Of a stretch of 35,447 nucleotides of DNA, positions 7,563-14,983 are shown one piece after another. This DNA comes from an uncultured Alphaproteobacteria bacterium (GTDB lineage Bacteria > Pseudomonadota > Alphaproteobacteria > CAAHEQ01 > UBA3637). Both the position numbers and the translations under genes were made by a program. The notes beneath the pieces are model-generated. The model searched no databases. It had not been told where the DNA came from and saw only the letters and a list, made by a program, of their open reading frames with translations. Position 1 is the first letter of the stretch. Every line of letters begins with the position of its first letter. Where the stretch lies: positions 1 to 35,447 of the forward strand of contig CASDQF010000029.1 of assembly GCA_949282845.1 (NCBI GenBank). Direction: 5' to 3'.

Positions 7563-8846
7563 TCACTTCACCTTAATTTCAAGCGGCGCATCTAAATGCC
7601 GCTGATGAACACATTGCTGACGCAATTTGCCGGATAAAACACTTCGGCAAATTAAACATGTTGATAAGCTACATTCTTGTCCGAAAGTGCAACTATTCTT
7701 TGCAAGTGCCGCTAAAATTGCATCGATAAAACGACCTTGGAAATAATGCAACCCAACTTTTTTCCCCCATTGTAAAGCGTCTTCCGAACCACATCTGGAT
7801 AAAATAAGGCCTACTTTCGGATTACTTTTAATAAGAGCATAAAGTTGCCGTTCATACTCTGGTTGCGCCCACTTGGGTGACCAAAATAATTTAATAAAAT
7901 CAGCTTTCAAACCTAAAACATCCAAATATTGGAAATCTAAAGCCGTAATATTATCTAATGCGACTAAATGACCTTTATCATGCAATATTTTAACAGCCTG
8001 ATGATAGCCTTTTAAATTAGTAAAAATATCAGATAATTGAAACTCTACGATTAAACGAGTCGGCCAGCTTTTCGCCAGCTTTTCAAAAATAGGTGTTGAT
8101 AAAGAAGAGATATTTAAATTCAAACTGATTGCTGACGGATAATCATAAAGAGAAACATGGCTCAACGCTCCCAACATCCGTCTGTCTAATGTTTCTGTCA
8201 ATTGATGGAACAAGGCTTTTTCCGTCAACAAGTCTGTTGAAGGACACAAAGCCTTTTGAAGATTAAGAATAGAGGTATAATATTCATGAAAAAAAACTTT
8301 ATTTTGTCCCTTTGAAGACAACTTAACGACTGCTTGCCGACGAATAAAATCCAAAGTATCCATGTGTTCCAAAGAGGATAATATTTTTTCTAAAATCTCA
8401 GGCGTAAAAGCTTCTACCAGCGACGGCGTTGAAGGTGTCTGAACATTGGTCGATATCTTTTGACGATGAGCTTCAATTAATGCTTTCAGACGATCCATTT
8501 CTCTATCTAAAAAGAAAATTTGCTCAAAATCAGAAGGCTTTTGAAGTGAAATTAAAACATCGTCCTGAAAAAGACTTTTAATTTGATATAAAACATCATC
8601 TATCGTCTCCAAAGAAGGATGAGCTGTAATCAGTAAGAAATCATGATTACTCAACAAAAAAAGCCGGCTTTGTGCATGATTCAACAAAGGCTCAAACAGC
8701 TTAGAAACAATCTCTAATTGCCGATAACCACGATTTTCTGAAGACAATCGGCTCATTGCAACATAAACAGCACAAAAAGAAGACTCCATGCCGCTTAAGC
8801 GATCCAAAGTTTCTAATACTTGTTCTTCCGGCGTTTGTTTTTGCAT
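7563..8846 (-). CDS. Degenerate EAL-domain protein with Cys-rich tail (first of tandem pair)
   Basis: 427 residues, paralogous to the following gene. Shared stretches include RRQAV/RRQPV, ALCPSTD/ALCPNVD, LTETLDRRML/LLETLDRRVL, SDIFTN/SDIFTD and ADFIKL. The EAL core lacks the catalytic motifs (VEFQLSDIF, ALDNITALDF, IKLFWS). Unlike its paralogue it ends in about 40 residues with five Cys and two His (CTFGQEC, CLICR, QQCVHQRH), a possible metal site or disulfide cluster. Its ATG lies only 13 bases after the CCA end of tRNA-Arg, with AAAGAGG in that gap as ribosome site. It is probably transcribed with the tRNA and with the downstream paralogue. Confidence 0.7.
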   Translation of the reverse strand: MQKQTPEEQVLETLDRLSGMESSFCAVYVAMSRLSSENRGYRQLEIVSKLFEPLLNHAQSRLFLLSNHDFLLITAHPSLETIDDVLYQIKSLFQDDVLISLQKPSDFEQIFFLDREMDRLKALIEAHRQKISTNVQTPSTPSLVEAFTPEILEKILSSLEHMDTLDFIRRQAVVKLSSKGQNKVFFHEYYTSILNLQKALCPSTDLLTEKALFHQLTETLDRRMLGALSHVSLYDYPSAISLNLNISSLSTPIFEKLAKSWPTRLIVEFQLSDIFTNLKGYHQAVKILHDKGHLVALDNITALDFQYLDVLGLKADFIKLFWSPKWAQPEYERQLYALIKSNPKVGLILSRCGSEDALQWGKKVGLHYFQGRFIDAILAALAKNSCTFGQECSLSTCLICRSVLSGKLRQQCVHQRHLDAPLEIKVK

Positions 8847-8859
8847 ATTGCCTCTTTCT

Positions 8860-8936
8860 TGGTGACCTTGGCGGGAGTCGAACCCACGACCCCGGGATTA
8901 GGAATCCCGTGCTCTATCCTGCTGAGCTACAAGGCC
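8860..8936 (-). tRNA. tRNA-Arg (anticodon CCT)
   Basis: Cloverleaf read on the minus strand. The acceptor stem GGCCTTG pairs with CAAGGTC (one G-U pair). The D arm is GCTCAGCAGGATAGAGC, and the anticodon stem CGGGA/TCCCG encloses the loop TTCCTAA, giving anticodon CCT for AGG. The T arm contains GGTTCGACTCC. Discriminator A is followed by an encoded CCA (8860-8862). A promoter is seen just upstream. Confidence 0.95.
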
Positions 8937-8954
8937 ACTTTTTCCCACCGTTTA

Positions 8955-8983
8955 AAGATACTCAAAAAGATATGCTTTGACAA
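8955..8983 (-). promoter_or_regulatory. Promoter of tRNA-Arg
   Basis: Minus strand TTGTCA (8983-8978), a 17-base spacer, and TATCTT (8960-8955). The -10 ends 18 bases before the tRNA 5' end. The -35 overlaps the -35 of the divergent hprK promoter. Confidence 0.6.
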
Positions 8984-9005
8984 GTTTTTTTATCCTGTTT
9001 ATCCT
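8977..9005 (+). promoter_or_regulatory. Promoter of the hprK operon
   Basis: TTGACA (8977-8982, perfect -35), a 17-base spacer, TATCCT (9000-9005). The start codon of hprK lies 18 bases further, so the leader is very short, with GGAGG at 9013-9017. Confidence 0.6.
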
Positions 9006-9023
9006 AAAAAACGGAGGCTTAAA

Positions 9024-9446
9024 ATGTATTGTCACGCATCTTGTGTCGATTTAAATGGAAAAGGTATTTTATTATTGGGACCATCCGGTTCAGGTAAGTC
9101 AGATGCAGCTTTACGATTGATGGAAATAGGAGCTCAATTGGTTTCTGATGACCAGGTTATTTTAGATAACATGAACGGAGCTTTGGTTGCCTCTCCCCCA
9201 TCTCAAATACAAGGAATGATGGAAGTCAGAGGAATCGGGCTTATTCATTGCGCTTTTAAACCTCAAACATATCTGACTTTGGCAATTGACTTAACACCCC
9301 CCGTTTCTGTTCCTCGAATGCCTGAAATAGGCTATTTTGAAGCTCTAAAAGTGCGCATTCCGCAATTAGTCTTAAATCCGTTTGAAGCGAGTTTTACGGC
9401 AAAAGTCAAAGTCGCCTTAGAACAAGATTTTTCCTTTTTCCCTTGA
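9024..9446 (+). CDS. hprK: HPr kinase/phosphorylase, short alphaproteobacterial form
   Basis: A 140-residue protein that corresponds to the C-terminal catalytic domain only, as is usual in alphaproteobacteria. Walker A GPSGSGKS is at 19-26, followed by LVSDDQV and the HPrK signature region MMEVRGIGLI. It phosphorylates or dephosphorylates a Ser of HPr, encoded two genes downstream. The ATG at 9024 follows GGAGG by 6 bases; the longer frame from 8820 runs through the tRNA antisense and is not credible. It heads an hprK / EIIA-Man / HPr operon. Confidence 0.9.
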   Translation: MYCHASCVDLNGKGILLLGPSGSGKSDAALRLMEIGAQLVSDDQVILDNMNGALVASPPSQIQGMMEVRGIGLIHCAFKPQTYLTLAIDLTPPVSVPRMPEIGYFEALKVRIPQLVLNPFEASFTAKVKVALEQDFSFFP

Positions 9447-9498
9447 ACTTTTCAGAAAAAGTGTTAAAACAAAAAAAGCAAAACGGAAGGATAAGAAG

Positions 9499-9894
9499 AT
9501 GATTGGAATTTTGTTGGTGACACATGGCAATTTGGCCAAGGAAATGATTGCTGCAATGGAACATATTGTTGGTCCGCAACAAAATGTTAAAGCTGTGTGC
9601 ATTGACGCCTGTGAAGATATGGAAATCTGCCGAACACACATTTTAGAAGAAGTTGAAGCTTTGGAAAATGGCGATGGTGTCTGTATCGCAACTGATATGT
9701 TCGGAGGAACTCCTTCAAATTTAGCTATTTCCGTTATGAACGGACGGAAAGTTGAAGTCATTGCCGGTTTAAATTTGCCCATGCTCATTAAGCTCGTTCG
9801 CGAACGAGATAATGTATCTCTCAAAGAACTTGTCAACTTAGGTGCCGAAGCCGGACGTAAGTACATTAATGTCGCTTCCGAATTATTACTGTAG
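9499..9894 (+). CDS. PTS EIIA component, mannose family
   Basis: A 131-residue EIIA-Man fold protein. The phospho-acceptor is His9 in ILLVTHG, and DMFGGTPSN is a family hallmark. No EIIB, EIIC or EIID genes lie nearby, so it is probably a regulatory EIIA that accepts phosphate from HPr, as in the alphaproteobacterial regulatory PTS. An AAGGA ribosome site precedes the ATG. The HPr gene starts 8 bases after its stop. Confidence 0.9.
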   Translation: MIGILLVTHGNLAKEMIAAMEHIVGPQQNVKAVCIDACEDMEICRTHILEEVEALENGDGVCIATDMFGGTPSNLAISVMNGRKVEVIAGLNLPMLIKLVRERDNVSLKELVNLGAEAGRKYINVASELLL

Positions 9895-9902
9895 GTGTCC
9901 AA

Positions 9903-10181
9903 ATGTGTGCTGAAGTTTCCGTCATCACCCTGCATATCCAGAATAAAAAGGGGCTCCATGCCAGAGCTGCGTCAGCTTTTGTAAAAGAAGCCGATAAATA
10001 TCAGGCCGAAATTTGGGTTGAAAAAGATGGACAACGGGTATCCGGTCATTCAATTATGGGATTAATGATGCTGGCGGCGGCTCAAGGAACATCTATTAAG
10101 GTTTTAACAAGCGGAATCGATGCCAAAGAGGCTCAAGAAGGTTTAGCGGCTCTTGTTAACGCTAAGTTCTTTGAAGAATAA
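9903..10181 (+). CDS. ptsH: Phosphocarrier protein HPr
   Basis: A 92-residue HPr. The active-site His19 lies in KKGLHARAA, and the regulatory Ser50 in GHSIMGLMML, which is the target of HPr kinase. Length and both motifs are normal. It carries phosphate from enzyme I (not in this window) to EIIA. It is the last gene of the hprK operon. ptsH and the npr paralogue cannot be separated by eye, so the symbol is tentative. Confidence 0.9.
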   Translation: MCAEVSVITLHIQNKKGLHARAASAFVKEADKYQAEIWVEKDGQRVSGHSIMGLMMLAAAQGTSIKVLTSGIDAKEAQEGLAALVNAKFFEE

Positions 10182-10253
10182 ATTTAAATAATTTTTTCTT
10201 TTTATGCTTTAAAAATCCTTTAAAACTCCTTATATTTGGAAAAAGGAGAAAAA

Positions 10254-11222
10254 ATGTTTGAATTTGTCTGGCTCTATGTTCTTTTAATACTACCATTACC
10301 ATTTGTTGTCGCCTGGCTCATCAAGCCCCTGACAAATGGTGAAGGACAAGATGCTCTCCGAGTTCCTTTTTTCCATGCTTTCAGTGAAACAATGGGACCC
10401 GTGTTTCATGTTTCTCCTTTTTTTCTAAAAAGTCTTTTTTTCTTCGCCTGGTGTTTCCTTGTTATTGCAGGAATGCGTCCCGTTTGGTTGGGCGAAGCTC
10501 ATTATATGCCTTCCGAAGCACGCCAAGTGATGCTCGTCCTTGATATTTCCGGGTCGATGTTAGAAAGAGATTTTATGCTTAATAATAAACGCATGACACG
10601 TGTTGAAGCCGTTCGACAAATGGCTGATGACTTTCTTCAAAAAAGAACCGGAGACGCTATCGGCATTATCTTATTCGGAACAGAAGCGTATCAATATGTC
10701 CCTTTAACAATGGATATGACAACTGTGCGTACTATGTTAAAAGAAGCAACGGTCGGTCTTGCCGGAGAACAAACAGCGATCGGAGATGCTCTGGGGTTGG
10801 CATTAAAAAATATGAAAGATTTACCTCAAGAAGCAAAAGTGATTATTTTTCTATCTGACGGCGTCGCTAATGCAGGTGTCTTACAACCACAAAAGGCTAT
10901 TGATTTAGCTCAAAGCATGGGAGTGAAAGTATATAGTATCGGGCTTGGACCTGATTTCGTCGGTTCTTTCTTCGGACAACCCATTCCTAATAATTTAGAT
11001 GAAGAGTTATTAAAAAACATGGCTCAAAAAACCGGAGGCGCTTATTTTAGAGTTCGTTCGACAGAAGAACTCAAACAAGTTTATGACCAAATTAATCGTT
11101 TAGAACCCATTGAAATTGAACAGCTTCAAATTCGACCAATTCAAGAATTATTTTGGATACCCTTATTATGTTCTCTTTCTTTATTCTTAATAGGTTTTAT
11201 CCTGAAAGGACGGGTATCTTGA
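10254..11222 (+). CDS. BatA-like von Willebrand factor A membrane protein
   Basis: 322 residues. Hydrophobic helices lie near residues 3-22 and 60-80, followed by a vWA domain (about 90-285) and a C-terminal helix. The MIDAS metal site is intact: DISGSM, a Thr in QTAIGDAL, and LSDGVANAG. BatA proteins occur with BatB, BatC and BatD (Bacteroides aerotolerance operon) and are thought to act in envelope or stress functions; the molecular role is not settled. The ATG at 10254 has AGGAG 5 bases upstream and is preferred over the TTG at 10236. The stop overlaps the TTG start of the next gene. Confidence 0.85.
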   Translation: MFEFVWLYVLLILPLPFVVAWLIKPLTNGEGQDALRVPFFHAFSETMGPVFHVSPFFLKSLFFFAWCFLVIAGMRPVWLGEAHYMPSEARQVMLVLDISGSMLERDFMLNNKRMTRVEAVRQMADDFLQKRTGDAIGIILFGTEAYQYVPLTMDMTTVRTMLKEATVGLAGEQTAIGDALGLALKNMKDLPQEAKVIIFLSDGVANAGVLQPQKAIDLAQSMGVKVYSIGLGPDFVGSFFGQPIPNNLDEELLKNMAQKTGGAYFRVRSTEELKQVYDQINRLEPIEIEQLQIRPIQELFWIPLLCSLSLFLIGFILKGRVS

Positions 11223-12922
11223 TTTTTTTAAGACCTTGGTTTCTTTTATTGCTGCTTGCACCTATTGTTCTCTTTTGGATACGACGTCATCACCAAAGCG
11301 GAGGAACATGGAAAAATGTGTGTGATCCTCATCTTTTACCCTATCTAATCGTGCGCTTCAAAGATAAAAAATGGCACTTGTATACTTGGTTTATGCTCCT
11401 TTTATGGGCTTTGGCTGTTCTCTGTGCTGCTGGACCGGCTTTAGAAAAAAAGCCAATTGAGACAGGAATTGCTCGAAAAGGAATTGCTGTTGTCGTAGAT
11501 ATGTCTCCGGCAATGACACCAGAAAAATTATTTCAAGCACGATTAAAACTTTATGATTTGCTACAACTACAAAAAGATGCTGACTTTGGCCTCGTTTTAA
11601 CAGATGAAAAAGCTTATACGGTTTTACCGATGACTTCTGATAAAAAAATCTTTGAAAATATTCTGCCTTCTTTAACGAAAAAAGTTATGCCGGTTCAAGG
11701 AGAAAATCCTTCCATCGGTATCAAACGTGCTGCCTCGCTTCTTAAACAAGCCGGTTTTGAAAAAGGACAAATCCTTCTGTTAACCGGAGGACTTTCTGAG
11801 CCCGAAAAACTTATGTCGACTGTTCGTAATACCCCCTATCCGGTTTCTATCTTAGGTTTTGGAAATGAAACAGAACCTAAACCCGTGCAGCTTTCTTCCG
11901 GAAAATTTTGGGAAAAAACACCCGGCATACCTGTTTTATCTGGATTAAACAGCAGCTTATTAAAACAAGGGGCTCAATATGAAACAGCTTCTCTCGGAGA
12001 ACAGGATTTAAAGCGACTTTTGGCAAATGTTCAGTTGGAAAAACAAAAAGCTCCAACGACTTCTTTGAACCTATATCAAGATTTCGGTATTTATGGCCTT
12101 ATTCTTTTATTGCCATTAACGGCTTTATTATTTCGACACGGGATTCTATTTCTTTTTACTATCTGTTTATTACTTCCCTCGCAAACTTGGGCAAGCCCTT
12201 GGAAACGTTCTGAACAAGTTGACTTTGATATTCAACAACAAGCAGTTGACGCTTACCGAGCCGGAGCCTATGACAAAGCTGCTCAACTTTTTAGTCAAGG
12301 AATAGGAACAGATGCATTATATAATCTAGGAAATGCTCTTGCTTTCCAAGTAAAAATAGATGAAGCAATTCAAACTTATGAAGCTGTTTTAAAACAAAAT
12401 CCTCAACATGAAGATGCTGCTTTTAATTTAGATTATCTCAAAAAACAACAACAGCAGGCCCAACAAAATCAGTCGCAAGATTCTCAAACCGACAATCAAA
12501 ACAATGATGCAGAAAATCAAAAGAATACATCTTCCGATACAACGGAAAATGAACAACAAAGTGCATCCCAAAATGAATCTCCTAACGAAGGAACAGAAAA
12601 TCAAAAAAATACCTCTTCTGAAACAAACTCTTCCGATAGAGAAAACGAAAGCAATATTCAAGAAAATCAGAAAAACACGGAAAAAGAAGATAATAAGCAA
12701 TCTGGAAAAAGCAAAGATTCTCAATCTGCTCAAGGAGAAAAGGAAAAACAAGAACAAAAAGTTGAACTTTCTGAAAAAAACGCAGCTCCTTCTTCAGAGC
12801 AAAAAGGCCCCACCATCTCCGGAGCTAATCAACAGCAAGAAGAATGGTTGGAACGGATTGATTCTGACCCTGGCCGTCTCCTTCGAATTCGGCTTTTAAG
12901 ACAATATGAGGCACAAAAATGA
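11219..12922 (+). CDS. BatB-BatC fusion: degenerate vWA domain plus TPR and Q/N/E-rich tail
   Basis: 567 residues, starting at a TTG that overlaps the batA stop (TTGA). AAAGGA lies upstream, and the encoded N-terminus, a hydrophobic helix beginning IFLRPWF, fits BatB. Two helices are followed by a vWA domain (about 85-265) whose metal site is weakened: DMSPA replaces DxSxS and LTGGLS replaces LSDG. Two more hydrophobic segments come next, then a TPR region (about 335-405). A long low-complexity tail of Gln, Asn, Glu, Ser and Lys follows. The end, EEWLERIDSDPGRLLRIRLL, is the usual BatC tail motif. BatB and BatC are often separate genes. The last codons overlap batD by 4 bases (ATGA). Confidence 0.8.
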   Translation: MIFLRPWFLLLLLAPIVLFWIRRHHQSGGTWKNVCDPHLLPYLIVRFKDKKWHLYTWFMLLLWALAVLCAAGPALEKKPIETGIARKGIAVVVDMSPAMTPEKLFQARLKLYDLLQLQKDADFGLVLTDEKAYTVLPMTSDKKIFENILPSLTKKVMPVQGENPSIGIKRAASLLKQAGFEKGQILLLTGGLSEPEKLMSTVRNTPYPVSILGFGNETEPKPVQLSSGKFWEKTPGIPVLSGLNSSLLKQGAQYETASLGEQDLKRLLANVQLEKQKAPTTSLNLYQDFGIYGLILLLPLTALLFRHGILFLFTICLLLPSQTWASPWKRSEQVDFDIQQQAVDAYRAGAYDKAAQLFSQGIGTDALYNLGNALAFQVKIDEAIQTYEAVLKQNPQHEDAAFNLDYLKKQQQQAQQNQSQDSQTDNQNNDAENQKNTSSDTTENEQQSASQNESPNEGTENQKNTSSETNSSDRENESNIQENQKNTEKEDNKQSGKSKDSQSAQGEKEKQEQKVELSEKNAAPSSEQKGPTISGANQQQEEWLERIDSDPGRLLRIRLLRQYEAQK

Positions 12923-14322
12923 TAAAAAAACTGTTTTATCTTTCTATCATGTGGGTATGGGCCAACTTGGCTTATGCAACTGTTTCTGCAACATTAAATC
13001 GTTCCCAAATAAACGAAGGGCAAAGTGTTGAACTTATTCTTTCTTCTTCAGATAAAAAAACAACAGCGCCTGATTTAAGCTCTCTAAAAGAAAACTTCGA
13101 ATTAGCCGGTCAAGCAACAAGTCAACGCACCTCTATTATCAACGGTGTTCTTTCCTCTCAATATGAAATGCGCATTAACTTAATTCCGTTAAAGGTAGGA
13201 ACACTAACTATTCCTTCTCTAAACTGGGAAGGAGAAACGACAAAACCCGTCACTTTAACTGTTGCCTCCGCTTCTTCTGCTATCAAGCAAGAAAACAAAG
13301 AAGATGGTTTATTTATTGAAGGCTCTCTTTCAGCCTCAGAAGTCTATGAAAATAGCGAACTCATTTACACCGTACGTCTTTATGATCGAATGGGAATTGT
13401 AGATGGCGAGATTTTACCTCCGCAACTTGAAGGAGCAGAAATCCAAGCTATCGGGAATGATCGAGCTTACACGGATGAAAGAAATGGACAAACTTATCAA
13501 GTTATTGAAAAACAGTTTGTTATTTTTCCAAAAGAAGCCGGAACAAATTTAAGTGTAAAACCGGCGGCTTTTAGAGGATTTATTTTCTCTCCTCGCACAT
13601 CCGGAACAGACAGAAGCCTGTTAGACCCTTTTGGTTTTCCCGGAGATATTATCTATCGAGGTTTATCCTCCATGCAAGAAGAAGTTTTTGTTCGTGCCGA
13701 GCCTCTTTCTCTGACAGTTTTGCCAAAGCCGCAAGAATTAGTCGGACAATGGTGGCTACCGGCTCGTCATTTAACAATGACAGAAGCCTTTCAACCTAAT
13801 CGACAAGAAATTCAAGTAGGTGCTCCGTTAACAAGAACAATTCGCATAGAAGCAAAAGGTGTTCTCGGAACACAACTCCCCGATATCACAATGCCAGATG
13901 GTCCGAACTTTAAAGTCTATCCAGAAGCTCCTCAAAAAAATAATGCTTATGCGCCAAATGAAGGGCTTATCGGAATTGAAGAACGTTCCTTTGTCATTAT
14001 TCCTTTAACTGCAGGTTCGATTAATCTGCCTCCAGTTTCTTTAAGTTGGTTTAATGTGACAACAGGAAAACAAGAAACAACAGCTCTTTCTTCAACACAA
14101 TTTCAAGCATTTGGGAATTCAAATATTGTTCAACCCATTGAAACAATAGAAGCTCCGATACCGGAAATATCTCCCTCCCCTTATGCGGAAGAAAATGCTT
14201 GGTTGTTCTTCTTAGGTGGTTTATGCATCGGTTTAGCCGGAACATTTTTATTGTTCTTCTTCTTAATGCATCAAAAAAGACACAAGAAAAAACATTTACC
14301 CGACTTATATCCTAAAAGGTAA
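12919..14322 (+). CDS. BatD family protein
   Basis: 467 residues. A signal peptide (about 1-20, ending AYA before TVSAT) is followed by Ig-like beta-rich domains with the BatD openings INEGQSVELIL and GLFIEGSLSASEVYENSELIYTV split over the first 150 residues. A C-terminal transmembrane helix (about 430-450) and a basic cytoplasmic end (HQKRHKKKH) follow. It is thus periplasmic and anchored at its C-terminus. It overlaps the preceding gene by 4 bases and ends the three-gene Bat operon. MoxR and DUF58 genes, often found with this operon, are absent here. Confidence 0.85.
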   Translation: MIKKLFYLSIMWVWANLAYATVSATLNRSQINEGQSVELILSSSDKKTTAPDLSSLKENFELAGQATSQRTSIINGVLSSQYEMRINLIPLKVGTLTIPSLNWEGETTKPVTLTVASASSAIKQENKEDGLFIEGSLSASEVYENSELIYTVRLYDRMGIVDGEILPPQLEGAEIQAIGNDRAYTDERNGQTYQVIEKQFVIFPKEAGTNLSVKPAAFRGFIFSPRTSGTDRSLLDPFGFPGDIIYRGLSSMQEEVFVRAEPLSLTVLPKPQELVGQWWLPARHLTMTEAFQPNRQEIQVGAPLTRTIRIEAKGVLGTQLPDITMPDGPNFKVYPEAPQKNNAYAPNEGLIGIEERSFVIIPLTAGSINLPPVSLSWFNVTTGKQETTALSSTQFQAFGNSNIVQPIETIEAPIPEISPSPYAEENAWLFFLGGLCIGLAGTFLLFFFLMHQKRHKKKHLPDLYPKR

Positions 14323-14380
14323 AAAAACTTTGTAACTATAATAAAAATTATAACGCTTTTTAACGTCATTATAAAATATA

Positions 14381-14404
14381 ATTGATATAAAAAAATATAT
14401 CAAT
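14381..14404. repeat. Inverted repeat between batD and a lipoprotein gene
   Basis: Perfect 9-bp arms ATTGATATA / TATATCAAT around an A6 loop, in the gap between two convergent genes. It could act as a weak terminator or an RNA 3'-end hairpin; the arms contain only one G-C pair each and no long T run follows on the plus strand. Confidence 0.45.
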
Positions 14405-14430
14405 AACTTTCAATTTTTAAAATATTTTCC

Positions 14431-14730
14431 TTATTTATACGCACAACAATCATTTCCTTTATATGTCCATTTATCAACCTTACCATCTTTAATCATATAT
14501 TGTGTTGTACACCAACTTGTAAAACATCCATATTGAGTACAATAGGTGTCACTTATTTTATATTCTAACGATCTCTTTTCTGGAGTATCATATACAGATG
14601 TTGGGTTTCCAATTTCTTCTATTAATGTATTTTCATCCATATTTAATCTTGAATTTAATATTTGCTGATAATTTTTTTCTGTACAACACCCAGACATAAA
14701 CATTATTAAAAGAAATAATAATACTTTCAT
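14431..14730 (-). CDS. Small Cys-rich lipoprotein
   Basis: 99 residues. The N-terminus MKVLLFLLIMFMSGC is a lipoprotein signal with lipobox MSGC (Cys15). The segment LNMDENTLIEEIGNPTSVYD resembles the SmpA/OmlA (BamE-like) fold, in which a helix pair precedes GxPxxv. Further cysteines (YCTQYGCFTSWCTTQY, DCC) suggest disulfides. AAGGAA lies about 9 bases upstream of the ATG. The gene is alone on its strand. Function is unknown; the BamE-like fold is a suggestion only. Confidence 0.65.
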   Translation of the reverse strand: MKVLLFLLIMFMSGCCTEKNYQQILNSRLNMDENTLIEEIGNPTSVYDTPEKRSLEYKISDTYCTQYGCFTSWCTTQYMIKDGKVDKWTYKGNDCCAYK

Positions 14731-14983
14731 TCTACAAATTCCTTATTTCTTATTCCAAATATATTATTGAACAATAACAAAATCAACTAAAAAACAATAA
14801 CAATAAATTAATAATAATCATCTAAAAAGTAAAAATATCTTTCCTTATCGAACCATGAATACTACAATTTCACCAATTGTAATAATACTTTGAAAAATAA
14901 TACTTAACAAAATCTCAAATGACAAACCGCTTGCCCTTTTAATAAAATAACCGTAAAATGAACGAGCAAACAGGAAAGGAACA

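Noticed and set aside
8860-8936. tRNA-Arg as an integration site for a mobile element
   Set aside because: No integrase and no direct repeat of the tRNA end were seen in the window.
8820-9023. Upstream extension of hprK
   Set aside because: The extension is the antisense of tRNA-Arg and its promoter; the ATG at 9024 has a good ribosome site and matches the short HPrK family.
9417-9959. Minus-strand frame of 180 codons over the EIIA gene
   Set aside because: The plus strand holds clear EIIA-Man and HPr genes with catalytic residues and ribosome sites.
12428-12757. Minus-strand frame of 109 codons and a plus-strand frame at 12504-12899
   Set aside because: Both arise from the low-complexity Q/N/K/E-rich tail of the BatB-BatC gene and have no ribosome site or known domain.
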